From: Gammaproteobacteria bacterium | GTDB taxonomy: Bacteria > Pseudomonadota > Gammaproteobacteria > UBA12402 | DNA: 36,926 nt | Direction: 5' to 3' | Assembly: GCA_018812595.1 (NCBI GenBank) | Contig: JAHJDF010000077.1 | Coordinates: 1 to 36,926 of the forward strand | In this document: piece by piece, positions 24,010 to 31,875 of the stretch | Numbering within the stretch: the stretch's first letter is position 1 | Layout of the letters: each line of letters starts with the position of its first letter | Notes under the pieces: model-generated | The model's input: the letters and a program-made list of their open reading frames with translations, nothing else | Told to the model about the DNA's origin: nothing | Databases searched by the model: none | Program-made: the position numbers and the translations under genes

Positions 24010-26727
24010 TTACTTTATTGCCCCAATCACGATACGTTCTAGAAACTGGATCGGCGTCATCGAGGGATTTTCTGCTAATGCTTGATGATAAATGACAGTA
24101 GATGCTGTAAGTCCTGGCAAGGTATTGGCTTCAATCACGATTATTTGTTCTGTCAGCACGTTAAAGAAAATATCAACGCGGGCGTAATTACGAATATTCA
24201 GTGCACGAGCTACCTTTTCGATCGAATGTTTGATCTTCTGCAACTTTTCGGCAGAAACGATGCTTTCCGGTGGAGGCGTAATATTCACACCCGTGCCTCC
24301 TTGAAATTTTTCTTCCACACTCAAAACTTCTCCTTCTGCAATCGTGATACTGGGATTGAAAGAATGATAAATACCCTTTGTTTCTAAAACGCCAACAGTA
24401 AATTCCAACCACCCCGTTTTTTGTTTATAAACAAGCTCATTGTTTTTGATACGGATGAAATCGGTTTCTATACAACTCTCAACCAAGTAATCCATCGTAA
24501 GATCCAACGACATTTCGATCACATTGTCTTGATTCTTGAAAGTACCTTCAGGAATAAAGGTCGCTTTCTTTTTTAATAATTCTGCATATTGATAAAGATC
24601 TTTTGCGCCATACAACCGCACAACTCCGGCGGAACACCCATCCTCTTTTGGTTTCATAATCAACGTTTCAGCGCCTAACTCTTTTACCCATTCGTCCCAA
24701 ATCTTTTGATACGTTTCTTGTGTGCCTGTTGCCAAAGTAGATAACTGCACCATCTTTTTAGGCGCTGTAATAATAGAGGGATCGCCGATTTTTGAGACAG
24801 CAACACCGGTCATGTATTTATCCATACATAACTCAGAGCCCTCCGGCCCACTTCCGTTATAAAGAATTCCTTTTTCTTCTAGCTGCTGTTGAATCGTGCC
24901 GTCTTCCCCTTCCCCGCCGTGCAACCCTAAAAATAAAAATGCAGATTCTTTTTTTGCCTCTTCGAGGAATTGTTCAAAAGAAAGTTTCTTTGGGAGATGA
25001 GCGTGCACGTCGTAATCATCAAGCACATAGTTCAAACGTTTTCTTATCTTCCCAACAAACTGCTCCAAACGATCCACAGTACTGCTTGCGGTCACACAAT
25101 TTTCAAAAATCTCTTCCGCCGTATGATTCAATGTATAGGTATATGGAAGCATCCAAACATGTCCGTTTTTATCGAGTAAATACGGAGAAGGGGCAAAGCG
25201 ATCAGACTTTCTCAGCTTCAACCACACATTAGTGCCACTCATTAATGACACTTGTCTTTCTGCAGTACTTCCTCCAAATAAAACACGAACAGGTAACCGC
25301 TCCTCTTTCGTTTTCGTGCGGTTCACTAAACGAACCCGCTCTCGCCGACAAGCATTAGCAATCACATTCCACAACACATCACGGTGAGTCATGCCAAGAC
25401 GCGATGCTTGCTGAAATAAAAAGCTGTTTTGTTCCATACCGCTGATTGGGTTGAAATCAGAAAATAAAATTTGACCATCATTCAATAACCAGCCATCTAA
25501 ACGTGCGAAATCACGCATCCCAAATAATGTAAATAATTCTTCTGCTTGCCTCTGAATTTTCTCCACAACTTTGTCATCAAAATGAGGGGGACAAAGCCAC
25601 TGAGTGTTGTTAGTGGGCAAATATTTACGGCGGTAATCAAACAACTGGCCGTTTTCATAACTAACCCGTATTTCACTCGGGATTAATGCAACGGGCTCTC
25701 CTTCTGAGTTTTGCAACACAATGACTGTAAATTCTGTGCCTTCACAAAACGGTTCGATTAAAGCTTCCTTCATTAAGGACAAATCAAACAACTTGGAAAG
25801 TCGCTCAATCGCTTCTTCTGGGGTATCTGCAGAATACACACCAATCGATGACCCTCCGGCAACCGGCTTCACAACGGCTCTATGCAAGTTATGTTTTTCG
25901 AAAAATTGTCGAACCCGTTGTTCATTGCGAACATCGTTTTTAGTAAGTTCTTCTGCATCTAGTGTGTAATAACCGTGCTTCTTTAACTTCTTAGCTGCAT
26001 TCAATTTATGAAACATAGAGTCACAAGCTTGGCTACCGCTTCCTATAAACGGAATATGATGCTGTTCTAAAAATGACTGCAATTCACCATCTTCTCCAAA
26101 AGGACCGTGCACAACTGGAAAAACCATATCAAACGATTTCAAACGCTCGATTAACTGCTTTGTATTTAGCTTTTTTGCCATCTGTGACAATTTAAAATCA
26201 AAATCTGAAGGCGTATTGGAATACAACTGTGATGGGAAAATTTCATAAAACTTTTTCTGACGATCAACATAAATAGGCACGATAGCAACATCGGTTTGAC
26301 TGAGGTGATCTAGAATAGAACGCGATGAATTCAATGAAATCCCTCTCTCCAAAGAAGGTCCGCCACAAATTACACCGATCGTAATAGCCGCTGTTTCATC
26401 GCTTTGTCCTAACACAATGGTTTTATCAAATTCCCCGTGCAATGGCTTTATCTTGTTTAGCTCTTGACTCAGGGAACCTTTTGTCTCTTGTAACAATTGC
26501 TGATTTTGCAGGTTCAAAAAATAACCTTCAGGTACGCCAAAATATTTACAAAATCGAAGATCGGTATCCGCCGTGATTGCTCTTTTCCCTCGCAAAATAT
26601 CGCTAATACGTGCACGAGGGATATGTAATGCTTGAGCCAACTCGCTCTGAGACAAGCCATAAGGCTTCATAAAATCTTCTTCTAAAACGCGATTCACCGA
26701 TCGATTTTTCAATTGAGATGCGCTCAT
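24010..26727 (-). CDS. HTH (HigA-like) fused to two D-alanine--D-alanine ligase modules
   Basis: A 905-residue protein with three parts. Residues about 20-75 are a HigA/XRE helix-turn-helix (GLSQSELAQALHIPRARISD, then GKRAITADTDLRFCKYFGVP). Residues about 117-470 are a Ddl-like ATP-grasp: CGGPSLERGISLNS, HGPFGEDGELQSFLE, KPVAGGSSIGV, DYRRKYL, FARLDGW, SDFNPISGM. Residues about 480-905 are a second one: FGGSTAERQVSLMSG, HGGEGEDGTIQQQLEE, KPKEDGCSAGV, EEKF, YARVDIFF, IEANTLPGLTAS. Compared with E. coli DdlB, module 1 keeps the Glu15, Ser150, Tyr216 equivalents but has Asp in place of metal ligand Glu270 (residue 424). Module 2 keeps the metal ligands (Asp852, Glu866, Asn868) but has Cys for Ser150 (698) and Phe for Tyr216 (808). 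AGGAGGGGG precedes the chosen start. Single ligases of about 310-370 residues are the norm. Function is inferred, not known. Confidence 0.88.
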   Translation of the reverse strand: MSASQLKNRSVNRVLEEDFMKPYGLSQSELAQALHIPRARISDILRGKRAITADTDLRFCKYFGVPEGYFLNLQNQQLLQETKGSLSQELNKIKPLHGEFDKTIVLGQSDETAAITIGVICGGPSLERGISLNSSRSILDHLSQTDVAIVPIYVDRQKKFYEIFPSQLYSNTPSDFDFKLSQMAKKLNTKQLIERLKSFDMVFPVVHGPFGEDGELQSFLEQHHIPFIGSGSQACDSMFHKLNAAKKLKKHGYYTLDAEELTKNDVRNEQRVRQFFEKHNLHRAVVKPVAGGSSIGVYSADTPEEAIERLSKLFDLSLMKEALIEPFCEGTEFTVIVLQNSEGEPVALIPSEIRVSYENGQLFDYRRKYLPTNNTQWLCPPHFDDKVVEKIQRQAEELFTLFGMRDFARLDGWLLNDGQILFSDFNPISGMEQNSFLFQQASRLGMTHRDVLWNVIANACRRERVRLVNRTKTKEERLPVRVLFGGSTAERQVSLMSGTNVWLKLRKSDRFAPSPYLLDKNGHVWMLPYTYTLNHTAEEIFENCVTASSTVDRLEQFVGKIRKRLNYVLDDYDVHAHLPKKLSFEQFLEEAKKESAFLFLGLHGGEGEDGTIQQQLEEKGILYNGSGPEGSELCMDKYMTGVAVSKIGDPSIITAPKKMVQLSTLATGTQETYQKIWDEWVKELGAETLIMKPKEDGCSAGVVRLYGAKDLYQYAELLKKKATFIPEGTFKNQDNVIEMSLDLTMDYLVESCIETDFIRIKNNELVYKQKTGWLEFTVGVLETKGIYHSFNPSITIAEGEVLSVEEKFQGGTGVNITPPPESIVSAEKLQKIKHSIEKVARALNIRNYARVDIFFNVLTEQIIVIEANTLPGLTASTVIYHQALAENPSMTPIQFLERIVIGAIK

Positions 26728-26762
26728 ACCCCCTCCTGTCATTAGAAATACTCATTTGTAAT

Positions 26763-26791
26763 AAGATACGTAACGCAAAACACAAATGCAA
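26763..26791 (-). promoter_or_regulatory. Candidate promoter of the HTH-Ddl-Ddl gene
   Basis: On the minus strand TTGCAT (26786-26791), 17 bases, then TATCTT (26763-26768), about 36 bases before the start codon. The AT-rich leader contains no perfect palindrome that would mark an operator for the HTH domain. Confidence 0.35.
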
Positions 26792-26846
26792 TAAGACAAT
26801 ACAGTTGCTACGGTTTGATAGAAGGGGGGGGGCAGCCAATCAAAAA

Positions 26847-26875
26847 TTGACAGCAAAATGGGGGCTCAGTACATT
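26847..26875 (+). promoter_or_regulatory. Strong sigma70 promoter of tRNA-Leu
   Basis: A consensus TTGACA (26847-26852), a 17-base spacer and TACATT (26870-26875), 15 bases before the mature tRNA. Confidence 0.8.
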
Positions 26876-26890
26876 GCGCGCTCCCTAATT

Positions 26891-26977
26891 GCCGGGGTGG
26901 TGAAATTGGTAGACACGCAAGTTTCAGGTACTTGTGGGGGAAACCCCATGGAGGTTCAAGTCCTCTCTCCGGCACCA
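26891..26977 (+). tRNA. tRNA-Leu (anticodon CAG)
   Basis: An 87-base class II tRNA. The acceptor stem GCCGGGG pairs with CTCCGGC (one G-U), the D-arm contains AATTGGTAGAC, and the anticodon stem CAAGT/ACTTG encloses the loop TTCAGGT with anticodon CAG, reading CUG. The long variable arm (GTGGGGGAAACCCCAT), the T-arm with GGTTCAAGTCC and an encoded CCA end are all present. Its 3' end is 3 bases from the convergent purA stop codon. Confidence 0.97.
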
Positions 26978-26980
26978 ATC

Positions 26981-28270
26981 TTATTCTGTAAATGGATGTT
27001 TGATGATCGCGACATCACTGCGATCAGGACCGCTCGAAATCATATAGATCGGCACTCCAACCAATGCTTCGATACGCTCTAGATATTTTTTTGCGTGCTT
27101 TGGAAGCGCATCAACCGATTGAATTTTCTCTGTCGATTCATGCCAGCCCGGCAACTCTTCATAGACAGGCTCACAATCTTGAAATTGTTCAATATCTATC
27201 GGAAGCGAATCCAATGATTGCCCATGCAAACGATACCCAACGCAAATTTTTATTGTTTCTAATCCATCGAGCACATCTAACTTCGTAATACACAGCCCAG
27301 AGAAACTATTAATTTGTGCGGCGCGACGAACGGCTACCGCATCGAACCAACCGCAACGTCGAGAACGTCCCGTGGTCGTACCGTATTCTTTTCCTTTTTC
27401 TCTCAACAAATCTCCAACGGAATCATGTAATTCTGTAGGAAATGGACCGCCTCCTACTCTTGTCGTATAGGCCTTCACAACACCAACTACTTCATCGATA
27501 TGGCGAGGTCCTAAACCACTGCCTGTCGACACGGCTCCGGCTGTTGTGTTTGATGAAGTCACAAAGGGATAAGTGCCCTGATTGATATCTAAAAGCACGC
27601 CTTGTGCGCCTTCAAATAAAATGTCTTGATCCTGCAATTTTGCAATTCGCAAAGGCACATCTTCTAAAAAAGGTTTCAATTTTTCTGATTGAGTAAGCGT
27701 TTCATCTAAAACTTGTTGTTCATTCACTGGCTCCGCATGCAACAAGTTTTCCAATACAAAGTTGTGATACGCCATCACGGTTCTAAGTTTTTTTTCAAAA
27801 CGCGATGGCACAAATAAATCAGCAAATCGCAATGCACGTCGAGCCACTTGATCTTCATAGGCAGGGCCAATCCCGCGCCCCGTCGTTCCAATTTTTTCCA
27901 CCCCTTTGGCTGCTTCACGCGCACGATCCAAGGCAACGTGATAAGGCAAAATCAATGTACAAGCAGCACTCACAAACAACCGTCCTTGTACTTCAATCCC
28001 TTGCGAATGCAGCATTTCGATTTCTTCTAAAAGAGCGGTCGGAGAAACAACCACTCCGTGCCCCACAAAACATTGTACGTTTGGATACAAAATACCGGAT
28101 GGAATGAGGTGCAATTTAAAAACTTTGTCGCCTGTCACCAATGTATGACCGGCGTTATGGCCGCCTTGAAAACGCACAACCGCAGCAACACGTTGTGCCA
28201 ATAAATCGACAACCTTTCCTTTTCCTTCATCGCCCCATTGAGCACCAACCACAACAACATTCTTTCCCAT
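26981..28270 (-). CDS. purA: Adenylosuccinate synthetase
   Basis: A 429-residue enzyme joining IMP and aspartate with GTP to make adenylosuccinate, the first committed step to AMP. It begins MGKNVVVVGAQWGDEGKGKV, with the catalytic Asp and P-loop, and has GGHNAGHTLV, GTTGRGIGPAYEDQVARRAL, GAQGVLLDINQGTYPFVTSSNT and TTTGRSRRCGWFDAVAVRRA. GGAG precedes the ATG at 28270; the frame stays open to 28321 inside yjeT. It is last in the hfq-hflX-yjeT-purA group. It ends 3 bases from tRNA-Leu. Confidence 0.98.
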   Translation of the reverse strand: MGKNVVVVGAQWGDEGKGKVVDLLAQRVAAVVRFQGGHNAGHTLVTGDKVFKLHLIPSGILYPNVQCFVGHGVVVSPTALLEEIEMLHSQGIEVQGRLFVSAACTLILPYHVALDRAREAAKGVEKIGTTGRGIGPAYEDQVARRALRFADLFVPSRFEKKLRTVMAYHNFVLENLLHAEPVNEQQVLDETLTQSEKLKPFLEDVPLRIAKLQDQDILFEGAQGVLLDINQGTYPFVTSSNTTAGAVSTGSGLGPRHIDEVVGVVKAYTTRVGGGPFPTELHDSVGDLLREKGKEYGTTTGRSRRCGWFDAVAVRRAAQINSFSGLCITKLDVLDGLETIKICVGYRLHGQSLDSLPIDIEQFQDCEPVYEELPGWHESTEKIQSVDALPKHAKKYLERIEALVGVPIYMISSGPDRSDVAIIKHPFTE

Positions 28271-28280
28271 TTCTAAACTC

Positions 28281-28478
28281 CTATCGCATTTGATGTGCAA
28301 ATAAAAATATCGCCAAACCAATCAACATGGCATTAAAACCATACAGCCTTAATACTTTATCGCGATGAAGCGCGACAAAAACCACCATTTTTCTCCAAAC
28401 GCGAGGGGCCACAAAAGGCAAAATCCCTTCAAAAATAAACACGAGGCCAATAGCAGCTATGAATTCATACACCATCAC
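28281..28478 (-). CDS. yjeT: DUF2065 inner-membrane protein YjeT
   Basis: A 65-residue protein with two hydrophobic helices (IAAIGLVFIFEGILPFVAP and LYGFNAMLIGLAIFLFA) separated by a short basic loop. This is the DUF2065/YjeT family, usually found between hflC and purA; its function is unknown. It overlaps the end of hflX by 14 bases and lies 10 bases before purA. Confidence 0.9.
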   Translation of the reverse strand: MMVYEFIAAIGLVFIFEGILPFVAPRVWRKMVVFVALHRDKVLRLYGFNAMLIGLAIFLFAHQMR

Positions 28479-29718
28479 TTAATCCTCTTGCACAAAGTTT
28501 TAAATATTCAGAATAAGGCAACTTAACTTCCATCTGCACTTTTTGATCTAAAAACGTCTCATTTAAAACTGCTTTGCGCTGATGCAAAGCAGCACGCAAT
28601 TTGCTGTCCTTTGATGTAAGTAGTAAACAACAATGCACCTGATCTTTTTGCATTGCTTCAGAAATAGCCGTTTTCAATAGAGGAAGGCCTTCCTCTTCAA
28701 CAGCAGAAATCCACACACGTTGCGGTACATTCTGTTCATCACGTTCTATAGCGCTCTCAATTCCAGATACTAAATCGATTTTGTTATACACAATCAAACG
28801 AGGCATCTGACCTGCTCCAATTTGACGCAAAACATTTTCGACCACTTCCATGTGTTGCTGTCGCGATTCGTCACTGATATCTACCACATGCAACAACAAA
28901 TCTGCTTCTAACGTTTCTTCCAATGTGGCACGAAAAGCATCTATCAGACTATGCGGTAAATCACGTATAAAACCGACAGTATCTATCAACATCACATTGC
29001 CTATGGAAGGAATAGAAACACTGCGCACCGTTGGATCCAGTGTTGCAAACAATTGATCGGCAACATAAACATCGGATTGCGTTAATTGATTAAATAATGT
29101 GGATTTTCCTGCATTGGTATACCCCACCAAAGAAACAACGAACTGTTCACTTCGCATACGTTTTCGTCGCAACTGTTGTCTATGTTTACGTACGTCCAGC
29201 AAACGCGATTTAATGTGCTTAATCCGTTGGCGAATTAATCGCCTATCCGTTTCTAACTGTGTTTCGCCAGGACCGCGCAAACCAATACCACCCTTTTGTC
29301 GTTCCAAATGCGTCCAACCATGCACCAAACGAGTTGACAGATGTTCAAGTTGCGCAAGCTCTACCTGCAATTTCCCTTCAAAAGTGCGCGCGCGTTGCGC
29401 AAAAATATCGAGAATTAATTCGGTACGATCGATGACTCTGCAATGCAATAACGTTTCTAGATTTCTTTCTTGGGCTGGTGATAACAGATGATTAAAAATC
29501 ACAACATCCGCTTGATGCGTTTGTACGGCATCTAAAATTTCTTCAGCTTTTCCTTGACCTACAAAATACTTTGGATTTGGCGCTGTCCGACGTCCGGCAA
29601 GGATCGTTAATATCTTTAATCCCGCAGAAACAACTAGTGTTTTAAATTCATCAAGGCTCTGTTGAAAATCAGAAACTCCAAAATCTATTTGCACCAATAT
29701 GGCGCGTTCAATTTGCAT
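28465..29718 (-). CDS. hflX: Ribosome-associated GTPase HflX
   Basis: A 417-residue GTPase that splits stalled or heat-damaged 70S ribosomes. The N-terminal HflX domain contains GRRTAPNPKYFVGQGKAEEI, followed by the helical linker GGIGLRGPGETQLETDRRLI. The G domain has G1 GYTNAGKST, G3 DTVGFIRDLPH and G4 NKIDLV. The full-length family profile is intact. It lies 101 bases downstream of hfq, and its end overlaps yjeT. Confidence 0.97.
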   Translation of the reverse strand: MQIERAILVQIDFGVSDFQQSLDEFKTLVVSAGLKILTILAGRRTAPNPKYFVGQGKAEEILDAVQTHQADVVIFNHLLSPAQERNLETLLHCRVIDRTELILDIFAQRARTFEGKLQVELAQLEHLSTRLVHGWTHLERQKGGIGLRGPGETQLETDRRLIRQRIKHIKSRLLDVRKHRQQLRRKRMRSEQFVVSLVGYTNAGKSTLFNQLTQSDVYVADQLFATLDPTVRSVSIPSIGNVMLIDTVGFIRDLPHSLIDAFRATLEETLEADLLLHVVDISDESRQQHMEVVENVLRQIGAGQMPRLIVYNKIDLVSGIESAIERDEQNVPQRVWISAVEEEGLPLLKTAISEAMQKDQVHCCLLLTSKDSKLRAALHQRKAVLNETFLDQKVQMEVKLPYSEYLKLCARGLSDGV

Positions 29719-29738
29719 GGGATATCACTCTACGGAAA

Positions 29739-29761
29739 GAGACGCAATGAAGCGCGCCTCT
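29739..29761. repeat. Degenerate copy of the GAGACGCGAT palindrome
   Basis: GAGACGC and GCGCCTC arms with a changed centre resemble the perfect copies at 14996 and 31848. It lies in the hfq-hflX gap. Confidence 0.45.
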
Positions 29762-29819
29762 ATGGTTAATAAGAATCAATAGATCAGATTCTGGAAACAG
29801 AGAACAACGATAGAAAACG

Positions 29820-30098
29820 TTATTCAGATAAAGTTTCTTCTTCGGCCTCGAGTTCTGCTACTTCTGCAGATGCATGAGGATAAACAAGATGAATGTTGTG
29901 ACCTGGAACAATCGTAGAAATAGCGTGTTTATACACCATTTGGGTCACTGAACTTTTTAGCATCACGACATATTGATCGAACGATTCAACAATGCCTTGC
30001 AACTTAATGCCGTTCATTAAGTAGATAGATACCGAAACTTTTTCTTTCCGCAATGTATTCAGAAAATGATCTTGCAACACTTGTCCCTTTATCATCAT
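29820..30098 (-). CDS. hfq: RNA chaperone Hfq
   Basis: A 92-residue Sm-like hexameric protein that pairs small RNAs with mRNAs. The Sm1 motif ([25 protein letters not shown]) and Sm2 motif ([10 protein letters not shown]) are complete, with the proximal-face residues Gln near 8 and KH. The acidic C-terminal tail is short. GGGAGGA lies 4 bases before the ATG. It heads the hfq-hflX-yjeT-purA group; miaA, often upstream, is replaced here by rpmE. Confidence 0.98.
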   Translation of the reverse strand: MMIKGQVLQDHFLNTLRKEKVSVSIYLMNGIKLQGIVESFDQYVVMLKSSVTQMVYKHAISTIVPGHNIHLVYPHASAEVAELEAEEETLSE

Positions 30099-30184
30099 CT
30101 GTCCTCCCTTTCGCTAAAAATAGAAAGCGTACTTGCTTAATTCAAAATAAATCGAATGAATATAAGGATAATTGTAGAAGCAAA

Positions 30185-30442
30185 TTAAGCGTCGCTATCT
30201 GAAACTGGCTCATCAGAATCTTTCTTCTTCGTGCCAAAATCAAAACCATATTTTTGATTATATTTTTCAACACGGCCTGCGACGTCCACTATGTTTTGTT
30301 TTCCTGTAAAGAAAGGATGACATTCATTACAGACTTCAACATGTAACTTCGTCTCACTAATTGTAGAAAAAGTTTTAAATTTGTTGCCGCAACTACAAGT
30401 TACTTGAATCTCGTGATATTCCGGATGGATGTTTTTCTGCAT
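30185..30442 (-). CDS. rpmE: 50S ribosomal protein L31 (zinc-binding type)
   Basis: An 85-residue L31 with four cysteines at 16, 18, 38 and 41 (CSCG and CNEC), so it is the C+ zinc form that can serve as a zinc store. Family segments are [33 protein letters not shown] and [11 protein letters not shown]. The C-terminal acidic extension after FGTKKK is slightly long. The start at 30442 matches the family; the frame is open to 30562 without homology. It is divergent from waaG. Confidence 0.95.
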   Translation of the reverse strand: MQKNIHPEYHEIQVTCSCGNKFKTFSTISETKLHVEVCNECHPFFTGKQNIVDVAGRVEKYNQKYGFDFGTKKKDSDEPVSDSDA

Positions 30443-30633
30443 ATCGAGTCTCGCTGGAATAATAAAAGCGGCGAATGGTATCGAAGGCGATTTACTGAGG
30501 CAAGAAGAAATCCGCCCTTTGTTAGCGGTAAACCGGACTCTATCCACCCAGTTACTGAACAAAACACAGCAAATAGCATCTTTTTCGAGACGTGCTGTAA
30601 GCTTGCCGTTTTACAACTGAAATCGTTCCTATT

Positions 30634-31764
30634 ATGAAATTAGCTTTTTGTATTTTTAAATATTATGCGCACGGCGGAATGGGCCGAAACTTTATGCGCA
30701 TCATTCAAGCCTGTCTGGCTCACGGTCACAGTATCGACGTCTATGCGATGGAATGTGATTGCGCCTCTTTAAATAATCTCTCGATCACAATCATTCCAAG
30801 TCACGGATTCACAAATCACGCGCGTGCGCAATCGTATGTCAATCAAGTACGCGCTTTATTAAAACAGAAAGATTACGACGCCATTGTTGGTTTTAATCGT
30901 ATGCCGGGTCTAGATGTCTTTTATGCTGCAGATGTTTGCTATAAGGAAGATGTCCTAAAACGACACGGTTGGTTGTATCGACTAACAAACCGATACCGCA
31001 CGTACGCGCGGTTAGAAGAAAGCGTCTTTAATAAGCATGCCAAGACTCACATTTTGTTGATCTCTGAAAATGAAAAACAACATTTCGTAAAACATTATCA
31101 AACTCAAAATGAGCGCTTTCATTTACTCCCTCCGGGCATTAATAAAGATCGTATCGCACCAATCAATGCCACAGACATTCGTCACAAAGTCCGACAGCAA
31201 CATCACTTAAGCAACGATCAATCGCTCATTCTTTTAATTGGTACTAATTTTCATTTGAAGGGAGTGGACCGAGCTTTGCGTGCAATTGCAGCATTACCAC
31301 AAGCGGTGCAACAAAAAACGGCGTTCTGGGTCATCGGAAAAGGGAAACAAAAACCTTTTATAAATCTTGCGAAAAAACTGCACCTTGAATCACAAATTGT
31401 TTTTTTAGGAATTAATGAAAACATCACTCAATACTTACTTGCTGCAGATTTGTTGATCCACCCTGCAAGAAGAGAAGCAGCAGGCATGGTGATTTTGGAA
31501 GCTATGGTTGCCGGACTTCCAGTTTTAACTACTGATGTTTGCGGATTTGCATTCCATGTCAAACAAGCAGAAGCGGGCTTAGTCGTCCCCTCTCCCTTTC
31601 AGCAAGAACAGTTAAACCAAATGCTGTATCAAATGCTCACATCAAACCAACGCAAAGCTTGGAAAGAAAACGGTTTGAAATACGCTTACACAGAAGACCT
31701 TTACAGCCGCGCAGAAACAGCCTGCAAGATCATTGAAAATATCGCGACAACAACTGTATCGTGA
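30634..31764 (+). CDS. waaG: LPS core glucosyltransferase I (WaaG)
   Basis: A 376-residue GT4-family glycosyltransferase that adds the first outer-core hexose to heptose of LPS. It has the WaaG N-terminus (MKLAFCIFKYYAHGGMGRNFMRI), VGFNRMPGLDVFYAADVCY, LPPGI and the donor-binding EAAGMVILEAMVAGLPVLTT. It lacks a membrane segment and acts at the inner face of the inner membrane. The last residues (about VS and the stop codon) are supplied by the edge of a dispersed palindromic repeat. No Shine-Dalgarno sequence is evident. Confidence 0.93.
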   Translation: MKLAFCIFKYYAHGGMGRNFMRIIQACLAHGHSIDVYAMECDCASLNNLSITIIPSHGFTNHARAQSYVNQVRALLKQKDYDAIVGFNRMPGLDVFYAADVCYKEDVLKRHGWLYRLTNRYRTYARLEESVFNKHAKTHILLISENEKQHFVKHYQTQNERFHLLPPGINKDRIAPINATDIRHKVRQQHHLSNDQSLILLIGTNFHLKGVDRALRAIAALPQAVQQKTAFWVIGKGKQKPFINLAKKLHLESQIVFLGINENITQYLLAADLLIHPARREAAGMVILEAMVAGLPVLTTDVCGFAFHVKQAEAGLVVPSPFQQEQLNQMLYQMLTSNQRKAWKENGLKYAYTEDLYSRAETACKIIENIATTTVS

Positions 31765-31832
31765 TTCCCGCAAAAGCTAAGAATCCAAAAAAAGGGATAT
31801 AACTTTGGATCCTAAGCTTTTGCGGGGATGAC
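31751..31832. repeat. Dispersed palindromic repeat, copy 7, overlapping the waaG stop codon
   Basis: GATTCCCGCAAAAGCTAAG at the left pairs with CTAAGCTTTTGCGGGGATGAC at the right. The left flank CAACTGTATCG is the complement of the tail seen at copy 5. The waaG stop (31762-31764) lies inside the unit. Confidence 0.85.
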
Positions 31833-31847
31833 GATTGAGCAAATACT

Positions 31848-31875
31848 GTAGAGACGCGATAAATCGCGTCTCTAC
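31848..31875. repeat. Small palindrome GAGACGCGAT/ATCGCGTCTC, copy 2
   Basis: Arms GTAGAGACGCGAT and ATCGCGTCTCTAC with an AA centre form a 13-base-pair stem. The TAG stop of waaC is read from this palindrome (31872-31874). It may act as terminator for waaC or waaG, although it lacks a T-run. Confidence 0.88.

Noticed and set aside
24010-26727. HigBA toxin-antitoxin system
   Set aside because: The HTH resembles HigA, but no HigB-like toxin reading frame is on either side and the HTH is fused to ligase modules.
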